A DNA stretch of 64,000 bases from Zhengitettix transpicula (GCA_037074705.1 CM073591.1:91547532-91611531), one strand, 5' to 3'. Shown: positions 12,937-26,900, counted from the stretch's first letter. Notes: generated from the sequence alone by a model not told the origin. Made by a program: numbers and translations.

Positions 12937-13026
12937 AAATGAATGAACCAGCCAAATTCGTCATAAATATATTTTAATAAAATAAAACATTTATTTTACT
13001 TAAGTATTTGGCTGGTTGATTCATTT
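12937..13026. repeat. Inverted repeat, 21-bp arms
   Basis: Arms at 12937-12957 and 13006-13026 (core GAACCAGCCAAAT) match with one mismatch around a 48-bp AT-rich loop. It could be a tiny foldback element or the relic of a larger one. It sits just after family A copy 3. Confidence 0.75.
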
Positions 13027-13029
13027 AAA

Positions 13030-16000
13030 TTAATAATTCTTCACAGCATTTGCATGTCAGAGTTAATAACATTATGTAAACGCGAACCGTATTTGTGATA
13101 TGCAATAGACAAAAGATTGTGCTTACAAATTGTTTTAAAATATCTCGCATTCTTATTGATTTAATTTATCACAGAAAACCTCTGCCACAGAACTAGTTTA
13201 ATGTACTGGTTGATAGCTCGTATCTCTCTCCGCGCGATAACGTATCAGTGAATTTCTTTCGCTGCAGCAGAACAGTTAACGGATTTCTTTTTCTGTATTC
13301 CGAACTCACGCCTTTACTTGTGCACCCAGATTTACTCTGCGGAGATAATGGAACTGAGAAAGACAATCTCAGGTTGAGACGAAATATGCTCCGGCGTAAA
13401 GACCTTGAGCATTCAATGTGTTGCAACGATTATCTCTTTTTTAATATGTCCTTCCGACGAAGATGACAGATCCTCTTGGGAACCTAAACAAGATCGCACA
13501 GATCAATATAATGCTCTATAAGATTGAAGAACAAAATGTGTATTAACATTGATGAGATGTCTTTGTGTTGTTTGAACCACGATATCATAATCCCCAAACT
13601 AAGGCTAATTTAAATATTTCGAAGTTTCTAGAAGTTTCGATGAAATAAATAAATGATTAATAATATTTTCGTTAAATTATTCTGCTTTCAGCATTATTAT
13701 AGTCTCATTTCTTATCAATAGCAAATGCTTATTTTACTGACAAATCTTATTTAACCAGAACTGAGAAAAGTTCTCTTTCTTGAAATAAAAAATAAAGCCG
13801 CGAAATTCCAGTTTAAACATGATGTGGATTTAAATTTTTCTTTTCTCCCCCCCCCTCTTCTCTCTCTGTCTGTCTGTCTGTCTGTCTCTCTACATAACTC
13901 AATCTTAAGACATAAATTCTGATTTATACAGTGTGTTTATTTGAATTGACAAATGTTTCGTAATATACGCAAAGTACGTAAAAAATATCCCAATTATAAA
14001 ATTAATATTTGCAAATAGTATATCTACTTATAATAACGTTAGCCGTTGAGGCTGGTGTGTGTGAAGATGGGGGGGGGGGGAATTTTAAATCCTAAATAGA
14101 GACAAGAGAATTTGTTCAACAAAGTAAAGCAGAGGATGACATTTTAATGGTGTCGAGTTCTAAACACAAATTTCAAAGGTTACTTCATAATCTGTAACAA
14201 ATCAATATTAATTAATGGGTGTAATATAAATAAACGGTCTACTATTGTCAGAACTTTAACAGCGTATCAAACTTTATCATTGATATCAAAGCAAAAACCA
14301 TATTTTTAATACGCTCTGATGTTACGGTAATTAGGAACAATTGTAAAAACAGATATAAAATAATAAGCGAGTAGTACAAGAATATCCACTATAAGTCCCG
14401 TTTACCAAAAGCTCATTTATCAGATAATGCTAACGACCGCTTTTATCTATCAGATAAAGTCAAATGAATATGTCAATAAACACATACTTAAAGTATATTT
14501 TAATAATAAAATACAATAGCGTCGCACAGTACAAATTATATCAGATGCCGAGGAAGTGAGGCCGGAGTACTTCAATTTTCTAATGCTCTAACCTCATCAG
14601 ATTCCGTTAGGTTTTGTTCAGACAGTACTTTTGAAGTTTATGCTATAATTTTTATTGAAAAAAACAGGTTTTTCTTATTTAAATAAAACGAATGTTTTTG
14701 ATTGAGGATACATAAATTTGCATATGTTGTGCAATTACTCTTTTGACAAGTAATTGTTTATTTTGACGTAAGTAATGACTAATTTAAATAAATGTATTTT
14801 GAGACATAAATATGTGTAATGTAATCCGACGATCGTCCTTCTAATAATTTCTAATTGTTCTAAGTATTAATAGCCAATAATTCAAACCAAGTTTCAACAA
14901 CTAATGACTAACGTTATTCTTGATTTCTTGTGCAAAGAATCCTCATTAAATCTATGTTCAATATTAATATCAGCTATTAAATTCAGTGTTTTAATCAGTA
15001 TTTCTTATTTTCAGTAATAATGAGTTTAGAAAACACATAAATTGGACAAAATGTAGAAAAAATTTAATAAATCAATTGATGAAAATATATTTTTATTAAT
15101 TGTTTAATTAATATTTTTTAATCATGACCAATATAAATTGTAAAATTGAAACATGTCAGATAATATTAATTATGAATCAATTTAAACAGGCAGTTTTTAA
15201 ATTCAACCATAATTTTAACAATTAACTAAATTAATGTTCAATAGCTCATCCTTGACTTTTTTTGGCTTCCTTCAGTAGATTTTGTTTTAGCCATATGGAT
15301 TTTTCATAAAGCATGATTCTGTTGAATATTATTACTCGTAAGCTACTACCTATAATAACCAATCTTATTTCAGAATACAGTAATACTTTTCTTAATTTCT
15401 GTAATAACAACTACCAGTCTATAAAACTACATCATTAGAATATAATGTTAGAGAATAACACTTCGTTATTTCGAGAAAATGAAAAGTAATTAGCAACGTA
15501 GAAAGGCGAAATCACGTGATTTTTATGTGATTCATTAAATGGTACAATATTTTTGCACGTGATCACGTCGACTTTTATAAACGTGACACCCACATTATTT
15601 ATGAGGCAAATAAGTATCCGAGATCCGTATCTGATAATCTGTCACCTCATACGAACGTGGGACGATTCCTCTCTCATAACTTGGCTCTATTGTTGCTTTA
15701 TCTGTTATCACGGGCTATCGAAATCTACATGGATGAAAGACAGAAATAGATAACGAGAAAGATTAAAGAGTGTTGTTTACTGTAGAATGAACTTATCTTG
15801 CAGTTCCGTTCGAATGAACTCGTTAGTCAAAATTACAATTAACAATTGTTTAGTCCTTTTTTTCGTTTTCCTTAAAAGGTTCGTCGGTACATAGAATTTG
15901 TTTTAACTTAATATTTATAATTCATTGCTGTAAATTAATTAAGACACATTTGAGACGAAGCAGTTTTATTCCAACAGTAACCAAGGCCTTAATACACTTG

Positions 16001-17170
16001 GTTGTCAAAAAAAATCCGAAGTTGATGCTGTAAATTTGTTTATTCTCGTGAAATGAACAATTACTGAAGTAGGGCCCAATCGAGTCTATTACAATTAATA
16101 CTTCATCCACTGCTCAAAATATTTGTCTTGATGGGTCCATTTTAGAGTCGATAATAGACGCAGAATCCACGCTCCTTTCGAACACATCCAAGGATTTTTC
16201 CAAAATCTTGTTTATAATATTGTCGACCACTGGATACAAATGCTGCCATAACAATACCCTGAATATCGAATAAAACGTTAAGTATTGCCTTGAACTTCTA
16301 AAAGTTTTACGATGCATGTATTCCCCCTTTGTTTCTGAATGATACGTAAATATCCGCAGCTGATAAAATATTTATGTTTCACGAGAACGCCGATTTTAGT
16401 GTTCTTATCACTTTCATGTATCGTAAAAACATTTATATTCAACTGCCCACCCACTGCAAATGATTGAATCGAGTTGTAACTTGTCACGGCCAATGAATGC
16501 AGTTGAAGATCGAACGCAGTAAACACGCAACACAATAATAATAAAGTTCCGGGGTTACAACATCAGCCTCGTTAGTTTGTTGTCCAGGTCCACATTTTGG
16601 TGAACGCATCATAAAGCACATTTTTCAGAATTGTTAGTCAAGAGATATTTAAACGATCCAAATAATACAAGGCTGGTGATTAATAGAATATATCAATTAA
16701 TGGAAGATTGTTAACAATCCTGACGGAACAAAATAAAACGTAATAGTATTTTCGTAACACTATTTAATATTATTCAAATTATAATATGTTTTATTTTATT
16801 CGTCCAGGATTATGAATCCTTTGCTGTATCACTCACATTCTTTTACAGAAGAATATGTCTGTATGTCAGACGAAAGCTCCTGTAATTATGTACTGTCGGA
16901 CGGATGCCTGATTATTTTCGGGTTAATAAAAGTCTAAATTCTATTAAACTTCATAGCACTTTTAATACAGAAAGCGCGCACAAGAACATTTTATATAACG
17001 ACCTCATAGAATGTCGTAAAAAGGCAAAAACATATATTTCGTGGCCGCGTCACTGTGGCGCCGCGTTTGTCCTCATTTTCACTAAGCATTGTGCTCGGAC
17101 AATTTTAAATTGTAGAGAATATTTCAGTTGAAGTGAAGCGCCGCGTAAAGAATTTTATTTCTTATTTTTT
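13030..17170. other. AT-rich stretch without a recognised gene
   Basis: No coding region is supported; frames of 60-85 codons (13193-13466 and 15922-16535) lack domain signal. Visible structure is limited to the simple repeats at 13845-13893 and a 12-base G run at 14069-14080. A slightly GC-richer patch near 17040-17140 has no assignable content. Confidence 0.45.
13845..13893. repeat. C-run, CT and CTGT simple repeat
   Basis: A run of C followed by CT dinucleotides and five TCTG-type tetranucleotide units. A typical microsatellite compound. Confidence 0.9.
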
Positions 17171-17172
17171 TA

Positions 17173-17690
17173 GGTAACAGGCTGCATGAGGGTAATCCAC
17201 ATGGTGGCAACTCCCTTTTAATAGCATACGAAAGGGGGGATGCGGAAGGGTAGAAGAAGGTAGCCAAGGGTTAACTAGGGCCCCCTGGGCTATAGTTTAA
17301 GGATCCTACCCGGCATTCGCCTAAAAGTAATGCAGGACAAACCCTAGAAAAACCTTCATCAGGTAGATCGGGCATTGGGTACTTGTCCCACGCCCTTCCG
17401 ATAGCGGGAGAGGAGTTTGCTGTGGGGACGCAGCTTTCCCCTCTCCGTGCCTCGACCAGTTTAGGAGGCAGCTTGCCGACTGTTCCAATGGGAACAGCGA
17501 AGAACTCTTGCCGTATGCCCAAGGTCTGTGACCACGGAACATACACCTCTCAAAACAGGCCGAGGTGCCTCGGCATGTGGGAACCTTAGTTCGAAAAAAA
17601 ACAGAGAGATGTGAAGGCATCCCCAAAGGTAGCCCCCGCCAGAGCTCTCTGGGTCTCTCCCGTAAAGAAACTATCTCTGTCCACAGAATA
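17173..17690 (-). repeat. Family A repeat, copy 4 (minus strand)
   Basis: Reverse-complement copy. The + strand starts with the complement of the CCTGTTACYT 3' end and proceeds through the complement of the core. Family words GAGAGCTCTGG and GAGGTGTATGTTCCG are visible on the minus strand. It ends about 220 bp before the OBP TATA box, so it may contribute upstream promoter sequence. Minus-strand frames at 17271-17626 are internal to it. Confidence 0.82.
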
Positions 17691-17908
17691 GTGAAAGTGA
17701 GTCGCAGTCCAGATTATCATATGTGAAAATGTTTTTGGTGATACACCTGCCCGTTTCCAAAAATCAGAAGACGTGTGTATCATTCGCTGAGCGTGGTTAA
17801 CATATCTCTGATTCGCGAGAGTGAAGTGACATCCGGAATCGTATGACAGTGATTATTCTGCCATATAATTTGGGCGGCCCTTGGGCTCGCCTCTTCCTCT
17901 TGCTGGCG

Positions 17909-17945
17909 TATAAAACCTCATGGACGGAGGAAGGCCTCAGTCAGA
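17909..17945 (+). promoter_or_regulatory. OBP core promoter (TATA box, initiator, short leader)
   Basis: TATAAAA lies at 17909-17915 and TCAGT, the arthropod initiator consensus, at 17937-17941. Its A (17939) is 30 bp downstream of the TATA start, the canonical distance. The ATG at 17946 would then follow a leader of only 7 nt. The surrounding 17860-17945 is GC-richer than the region. A second, weaker TCAG at 17941-17944 gives an even shorter leader. Confidence 0.75.
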
Positions 17946-17996
17946 ATGGCTTCCAAATGTATCTTCCTGCTCCTGTTGGCTGTAGTGACTGTCGCT
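17946..17996 (+). CDS. OBP exon 1: signal peptide
   Basis: Seventeen codons reading MASKCIFLLLLAVVTVA, followed directly by a consensus donor GTAAGT at 17997, phase 0. The basic start, leucine/valine core and small residues at the end fit a cleavable secretion signal. The frame stays open through the intron to a stop near 18128, but that extension has no OBP character. The start is chosen because it is the first ATG after the TATA/initiator pair. Confidence 0.88.
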
Positions 17997-20900
17997 GTAA
18001 GTAGGTCACCATGTGACTCCGTCATATTTAAGCCTCAATCAAGTATAAAATTAATTTCATACAACCACCGAACCGTTCAAGGGGCAGTCCATCGAATCAT
18101 TCGTGAAGGTGGTGGAGCCAATTGCTAACAAGTGTCGCGAAAAGGTACCGTCTGCTACAGCAGGTACGTACGAATTGGCCTAACAGTACAGGAAAACGTC
18201 ACATCTAGAGATAGGTGATAATATTATTATTAATACAAGAAATGCATATAACAGAATTAATAATAAAAAAGAATAAGATTGACAATGGATATGTTTCTTC
18301 ATTTTGTTTTACGTTTCACTCTTCAGATGGTAGTAGGCAGGGTTGAGAAGAATGGTTTGTTATAAAATATTATTACGGGTATTTTTGAGAAGTAAATCAT
18401 GGATGTAAGTAGACTGTCATCTACATAAACAAAAAAGAAATGTTCATTGGATTATGTAGGTTCAGCCGGAAATCGTACGATTTATCGGTGGAGGCACAAG
18501 TGAATCGGTTGTTTTAACCAGAATACTGAATCACCCAACTCCACGGTAAATTACTTCCAAGGAGCAGATGTCAAAGTCTCCAGGCACTCAGTGTATGATT
18601 GCATTTTAACATGGGTAGTTCATGAGACTGGAATAAGAGCCAGAGTGAAAGATCGTTCGTACTATAATACAACGGCAGCACAGTTCATGTCAACACGCCT
18701 CTAAAAGGTCCTGAATTGGCAGCTGACACCAGGTCCTGAATAATGACAAATGCGACAAAGGACACGATCAAAGGATATTAACCCAATGAAATAACGAAAT
18801 ATCAACCTCGGTTTTCTGTTGATCTCACTAGATTTATTCTCATACCAGCTTCGTGGAAAAATTTCAATCATTTACAGGATTTAGGAGAACATAATGTTGT
18901 AATTGTACTGTGTACATTCACATACAGAAAAAACTACCAAGAACTCATTCCGTTTACTTGCAGTAACGTTGTGTGGAATTTAATTTAGCACTTATTTTTG
19001 TACTTTTTTCTGCTATTTTTATTTATCTAAATAGTAAAATTATTGTTTTATTAGGATTATTTTACGAACATTTTACTTTAATAACTGTTATTTTCCAATT
19101 TTAGTTGTTTCCACCTAATATAAGCTTCTATTAAAAGCATTTTTAAGTGTAGATTTAAGGTTGTATACGGTACTAAATGTCACTAATTGAATTTTCAGTT
19201 TCCTTATTCCTTCAATAAATACAGAAGGAATGCATAAAGGAATCTTATAGGAAAACATGCCGGATGTAGCTGGTTTGCCGGGATAGCAAATTCCACTCTT
19301 GTCCGCCTGCGCCGTGCAGTCTTTCATGTTAAAAACCTTAGAATTTGCGGCCTGTACGAATTATTGTGGATGAATTGAAATATTATACATTGTTTGCAGG
19401 AATTTGGTGAGTGCAGAATACAGATATGAAAGCTGTCCATAGACGGAGGCATTTGTTGTATAAGCATGTCAGTAAAATTGGCGTTAAAAGTATACGAATA
19501 GTTAAAAGAGAATAAAAACCAGCAAACAAACATATATCGCGTGATTCACGAACTGCGACGCTATCACACTTCATGAAAACGTTTTGAGTTTGGTTAAAGC
19601 CTATACAGAGTGGTAGTGGCAAAATAATTTGACCCGACACTTAATAAATTTCTAAGCAAATTTGCATACTAAGATGTGTAATAGAAGCATGCCTGACAGA
19701 AGAGTATGTGACAACGCCGCTATTTATCGTTATCTACCCGTTCTCCTCCCTCTGAGGCATAGTTCCAGCAGACGATCCGCCTTCCGAATTGCGCTCGACT
19801 ATAGGTGGCGAAGATTTTGGCATCCATTTATCCAGTAATACAGACTAGCATATCTAAATAAGACACCGATGTATCATTCTAAATTCCACCCCGTGTTACT
19901 CAAAGAATTATTGATTAAATGAAAAATTTACGTCTGATTGAAAATTAATAAGAAAGATAGCCAAATACAGACAAAATAAGTGATAATATGAGTACCACAC
20001 AAAGTTTCTGGGATTCTCGTGCCTTTCTTCATGTGCTAAGAAGAGTCTAGATCGACTCAACTACACTAGTCAGTTGACAAAAGTCAAAAGAGAAGAAAAC
20101 GCAATAACATTGGTAAAGCAGTGGGTTTAGCGTAACAATAAGGGATCGTAGCAATTGTTGAGTTTCATAGTGTCTGTACATTAACTGCTGTGATGTTTGA
20201 TTTAATGTGAAGCATGTCTGATATGAGTCTGCAATTGTACCTGGTGTAAATGTCTAAAATCTTAGCATTTGGCCAATCAAATGTATGTTTCGAATTGACG
20301 ATGTGTTTGGAGGCTACAGATTGTTTATCTGGGAAGTTTGATATTTCTACATCACAAATTCGTCCGAATTTTTAAAGAATATAAAATTTCAATCATTTAC
20401 AGATCAACTAATGCTCTTTCATAACTGATTAAAATTCTCAAGCACCCACCTGACATCTACAGCAAACATTGTGCAGTTTAGAAAATCTCTTGCTCTAATT
20501 GTAGTTCCTGCTACACAGGGCACACAAAAGGTTCCCTTAATACTCGTATCAAGGAATAAATGTCTAATATCAAACTTCCCAACGATAAACTATCTGTAGT
20601 CTCCAAACACATCATCAATTCGAAACGTACATTTCATTGGCAAAATGTTAAGATTTTAGACATTGACAATTCCAGACTCATTTCAGAGATGCTTCACATT
20701 AAATCAAACATCACAGCAATTAATGTACAAATAGGCACTCAACAATTGCTACTATCCCTTATTGTTACGCTAAACCTTCAGCTTTACCAATGTCGTTGCG
20801 TTTTCTTCGCTTTTGAGTTTCTCAACTGACTAGTGCAGTTGCGTCGCTCTAGACTCTTCTTCGCACCTGAAGAAAGGCACAAGGATCCCAGAAACGTTGT

Positions 20901-23900
20901 TTCGTATTTATATTATCACTGATTTTGTCTGTATTTGGCTATCTTTCTTATTATGAATTATTTATGAGCCAAGACAGAACTAATTTGATTGTTTCATAGC
21001 ACCTGAGAACAAACTAGGTTAAAAATGTAGTTAAAAATTCTCATTTCTAATTCAATAATAATTAACTCTTTACTAGCTATCAAAATGGGATCATTAACCC
21101 AATAAAGTTTGTTCAGCTACATTATCTTTATTTTTCAATAAATAGCTTTTTCGGTTTTTTACACTACATAATGGAAATGTCGGTCGATTCTTTAAGTCAG
21201 TCTATAATTTGATGAAGTATTTAATCTAAATCCCTGCGAATTCAAGTCTGATCAGTTAAAAATTAATAGGCTGAAACGTACACGCATTCATTTAGTTGCA
21301 CACTAAATAAATTATATCGGTTTATTTGTGTAGAATGTTTTTACTAATTGTGTTTCTTAATATACTGCGATACTGATCCATTTTCAACGCAATGGGAAAC
21401 TCACCATCTACTGATGCATATGCTTTTGTCGAAAGGAGCCGCAGCATCGCTTGATGCAGTGTTATTTATGGTGATACAAGCAATATTGAACGATTACTAG
21501 GTGAATAAAGATTTTGTTCGGAGACGAACTCAGCCCCTGGCATTTACGACGCAATGAAACTGAGAAGCTCCTCGGATGTTGATGCCGATGTAAGCGGGTT
21601 GTGGTAATTGAGTGATGCAGACTGTAACAGGTGTTTGTCTGCTACTCAGCGCCCAGTAATGACATTTGAATTACAAATCAACCTGCCGGTAAACACAACA
21701 ATTAATGCTTTCATACCAAGTAAGTACTTGGCTGTACACTTCTGACAATGTTCTCTAACAAAACAATTTCAACATTTCCTTTATGTCGTGAATTGGAAAG
21801 ATTAGTTTCAGAAATATGGTAAAACAATTAATATTTCGAATAAAAGATTGAAAATTTAACTGGATCTGTATTCATTATGTACCGCTTCATAGGAAACTCG
21901 TTCAGCCGTTTTTCTGTCAAGCGAACTAAATCTCTGCAGTTACAATCAGGTTTGAAAGTCGGCCATTTTGTCTCGGAGAAGCGGATGGCAATTCCATAGT
22001 GCTGAAGACCTTTCTACAGCTCAAGATAACAAATAATAAAAGTTTAATCTAAATCGGTCTAACCGTTTTCTTGTAAAAAGAGATCAAAATCAGCATGACA
22101 ATTTTTTTTACATTGATGTCGGATCCCCTGATAGACTTTAGATATTTACAGACAGAACTATGAATTTATTTATATTGCTAGATCAAGTAGTACATTTTGG
22201 AATGTGATGTAATTTTTTAGGTGTGGAAATACAGCGATTATACACGTTTTAAGGTTCCAAATTTAAGAGATAAAAATTATTAATCGATCGCATATCATAT
22301 AAAGCAATTATTACGAGTAATATTGACAAATCGAAGGTTATGAGAATATCTATCGGTGAAAAACCTATTAAAAACACAGCTGTCAGCCAATGATTAGAAA
22401 ATAACTCACTTTACATATTTACAGCGCCTGACAAAGAATGACGCTTATTGCATCAAAGAAATCAGCGCCATTTTTGCAATGACTAAGGAGATTTGCGAGG
22501 AAAAAATTATTGCTACCAAGGAAACTGAAATATGCGTTCCGTAAAATCTTGGTGAAATGTCTTGTTCGGTACGGTGTCCAATATGGATCGGAAACATGGA
22601 AAGGCAGAGAAAAGGAAAGAATGCATTCTTATGTGGTGTCGGAGAACGTTGGGGAAAAAAGTGAACTGTATAGACACAATAACAAACGAATACGTACTGA
22701 GACCGAGATACACATTGATAACAGTCCTTCGGAGAAAAACGGATACATCCCGAGTAGGAGCTGCTTATTCAAATTGAAACAAATACGATGAATTATATCG
22801 GACCTGGAAGGACTCGGAATATCAATTAATTGAAGGTTAGAATAAAATACTGGATTTTGGAAAAATATGTTGAAATAGCATTAAATGTACTACTTGGGTA
22901 ATCCAACGACGGAATACTTAATAACAACGAGGAGTATTACTAATAAAATAGAAAAACGTCTGTAATAGCTACTAGTTAACAAATAGATTCTGAAATGAAG
23001 CAGACTCAATTCGTTTCAGCAAACTTTGTTCCTTTATCCGGGTGTTAATATTTCTTTGAGTATTTTGAACGACACGCGGCACAACCCAGGTGCAATTCTT
23101 TGTCTACTTTTTGTATATCATTGATATATGACACAATAATTAATTAATTATTTTGGTAAATGTGCAAATTCTCTAACTAATATTCCTCATTCTCAACAAC
23201 AAGAACTGTATATCAGCCGAAGTCCACAAGGGTACCTTTCTCAACTTTTTTTTAACTCGTTCCTCTCATTGATTATACAGGGAATATATTTGTGGGAATA
23301 TCAGCCAAAAACGCATTATTTTTACAGGATTATCAAGCTAGAGAAAGTCTGTTTCCACCAAGGATCTCATCGAGGAGGAGGTCGGCATACACCTGGTCAC
23401 CCTCCGACCGAAAACAATGCGAGAAAAGTAGGTCGGTCATTATGTCAATGGTAGACAGCTACAGCCTACGGCTCTCTTCAACCAGTACCTCCGATTTCAG
23501 AGGTGCTATATTACTCGGCATTCTGGGCACATAATTCAAAATTTAATAAATGAGATAAATAAAGACAAAGAAATAACGCGTCAAAAGATCCCTCGAGCCT
23601 TATTCTTGGTGGGAAAAAAAATAACCTTCCTACTTACTTAAATATAATAATAATAAAATTCAATCTAATATTATAAAATTATTGTTAAAAGTATTATCTA
23701 CGACCACAACAAATTGTAGGCTCGTTCGAATCTGTATGAAATTTTTCGTTTCTACTCGACATCCCAAGTGAATGCTGTGGTGGTGACGAAATATTTCCAC
23801 GATAGCCTGTCTCCGGGTTTAAGAACACAGTAATGTCTTCTCTGCCCGTAAGAGACAGTGAATGGCCACTAGGAGCCGACGTGACACACTCCAACAATGC

Positions 23901-26900
23901 CAGAAGCTCTATGGCATCACCTACAAGATAAAGGCGACGACTTCTGCATGAAGCAGGAAGTGCTTGCTTGAAAAGGAACACTAGACATGATAGGACCCAT
24001 TTCGCACACAAAGATTTCTATTTATGAATGGGAATCTTAACACCGACAGTCAATCTTAGCCGATACAATGTGGGTTTTAAATTAAGGTATAGATTTAACG
24101 AAAAACAGTGAGCGGTTCCTTTCTTTTTTTAATAAAAAGATCCTGGCGGCGCCTAGTTACGGCAAATAAAAGAAAATCATATCCATTTTTTCTAAGTTTA
24201 TTGTGACGGTAAAAATTGACAGCGCAGTCAAGTTTAATATCGAACGAGCTGTTTGGTAGTCCAATAAATCGTCTCGGTTGGTTTATTACCATTGAACGTT
24301 TGAGCGCAAACCTTCAATGGCACAATTTTCCGAACCTTGTAAAAGTATCAACAATCATTTTTAAGGGTACGAACGACGGCTAATAACATCAAAACGTTGT
24401 TTCATTTACTATTAAAAACACTCATTAAGTCAATCCGACAATATGAAAATTAACGTCTGATTGAAAATTAGTAATAAGAAAGATAGCAAAATACACGTGA
24501 TAATCTCTCAAAATCTGTTGTGTTTTGTCAACTGACCAGTGCAGTTTTGTCACTCTAGGCTCTTTTGAGAACCTGAAGAAAGGCACAAGGGTCCCAGAAA
24601 CTTTGTGTGGTACTTATGTCCTCACTTGTTTTGTCTGTATTTGGCTATCTTTCTTATTATCAATTCTAACCATCATTTGTATATTTTATCAGGAATAGTA
24701 TTAATTATCTAACATAAGCAGTGTAAACTTTACTAATCGAGTAAAGACGTAAAGGTTCACCAACATCCACAAGAATGTCAAAACGACCGAGATTGGTATC
24801 TAACCACTGGATTCAGTATTTTTTGCAGATAAATAATTCGATTTGTGTATTGATCTATTTACTGAGAAATTTTCCAACGTATTTTCGTTGCCATTTTTTT
24901 AATTTTGAAAAGAGAAGTAATTGGGTAACGTATGACTATGTTTTATATCTCTTCTCTCGTTCCTATCACAAAATTCAATGCCTATTCTTGCAGGTTTGGA
25001 TGGAATTTATTTCAATCTCTTTCTTAAAAAATACATAGCTGCGACATATATTGGCAACTGTAAGTTCTATGTATTTTTTCTGACACTTTTTTTGTTACAG
25101 AGGACGTTTACGCTGTTACACATAGACAAGACCTGAATTCTTACAACGCTAAGGTGAGCGAGTGTATCACATTGTCTTCACAAATTCCACACAACTCATT
25201 TTCAGTATTTGTTCTTAAATATACGTTTCAGTTTTAATATGGAATTTCTTTCACATATATAAAATCTGAGAAAGAATTCTGAGGGATTAAGACACTCCTA
25301 CACTCCCTATGTGTGTATGTTGGTTGTAAGGGGTGGCATGTAAAAAATTCCAAAACGACCGAGATTTTTCTATAGTCTGTTTCAAATGGGAGCCATTTTG
25401 GCTGTCAGCGAATGAGAGCAGAGAATTAGACGAACGTTGCCACATCGTCAGCAATGAATGACAACAAATCCTTACAGAAGCTGCGTGGACAATAATATGT
25501 GACAGCGTCGAACGAATTTGATTTGTCGGCGCAAGGAAGAGCTTCAAGGTCAAGTCGGCTCCCCTTTGAAAAGCACTGTAGTTTCGCTGAGTTGAGCAGT
25601 GATACGATGTCACCTTAAGGTCACGTTCAGCCCATCATTTATGTGTGGGTGGGAGTGAGGACTAATTTATTAAATGTCCAAAATGACCGCGTAAGTTCTC
25701 GACGCCATAGATTTAGGGACCGTAATGTTCTTTGGTAACAGTACCGATGCTAATAAAGTTCAATATCAAATCAAATTCGAGAGGATATGCATATGGTAAA
25801 ATAATATTATGTCCAAAATCAATAGATTGGTGTCGAATTCATCGTTTTCGTGCAGTCACCATTCGAGTGATACTCCACACGCGAGAAAAGTTATTTTATT
25901 TGCAAGAAGTTAATTTATATTTAAAGTTATGTTATATAATTTTTATTACAGAATATAGGAACTTATAATTCTTGTTATTAGAGATCATGTTTTTTATAAT
26001 ATGCTCTGGTCTGTTACTAAAAGTTGCGTAACTTAGCGTTTGTCACGTAGGTGCGTCTTAAAATTCAAAAGTTCCTTTTAATATCACAGGACATATTGGG
26101 AAGGTCAATAACAGAAATACCGAGATGTAAAACAGTTTGTATGGTAATAGCATCAACATTCTGGCGAAGCCTACGAATGGGGAGATATTTGGTTCAAATG
26201 ATCGTTGATGATTATCTGTGCAGACGATTGCGTCTAGTAATAATGAATCAGAAGAAAAAAAAACATATATATTTATTACACGAGACGAAATCGAAAGAAA
26301 GAATGCTCCGTTAGACAATTTAACACACAACGGAACCACTTAAATTATATGAAGTAAAATAGTGAAAGCAACATAGGAAGTAAAATAAAATATTTTTAAC
26401 GCCTCAGTTAATCTTCATATTTTCTTCTCCCTGACCATGGGATAAAATTGTAAGCAAATCATTACATATAACTCATAAAACTCGTGTGATGTCCAAGTAC
26501 CTGAAATCGTTGCATTCCTTACAAGTAATCTCTATAGAGTTCAGGTCAATTAGATTTCAAAATAAACTCGATTTTGTGATCAAATAATGATGATTGAATA
26601 ATACTGGCATTACTTAACTGTATGGTTTTAGATGTTTTTTTTTATACAGAACGAAAATCATAATATCAAACGGCAGTTTCTTTCAGACATTAAATTAAAA
26701 ACTTTTTATTATAACATTAAACACAGAAGACTCTCAGATGTACTTCGTATGCTTGATAGCGAAAACGGGAGCGCGTAAACGAATCTTGAACTTTACTCGA
26801 TCCAACGGAACCATTAACAAGTTAAGTTGATTACACAGGGCGAATTGAACAGCTGCCAGTGAAATTGCCGGTGATTAACTGGTAAACACGCCCAATGTAA

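Noticed and set aside
17946..18128. 60-codon open frame beginning with the OBP signal peptide
   Set aside because: Only the first 17 codons are coding. GTAAGT at 17997 is a strong donor and the read-through has no OBP residues, whereas splicing gives the first OBP cysteine in another frame.
23694..24011. 105-codon minus-strand frame
   Set aside because: Somewhat GC-richer but no recognised family and no good exon boundaries; left as unassigned.
24580..24605. Active hammerhead ribozyme in every Penelope-type tail
   Set aside because: CTGAAGA and GAAAC boxes are present, but the helix II closing pairs are poor and other helices are not visible, so only two better candidates are listed at low confidence.
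25103..25153. OBP exon 3 starting at GAC (acceptor CAGAG), joined in phase 0 to exon 1
   Set aside because: It would skip the exon with C1. The acceptor two bases earlier restores C1 and gives a perfect phase with exon 2.
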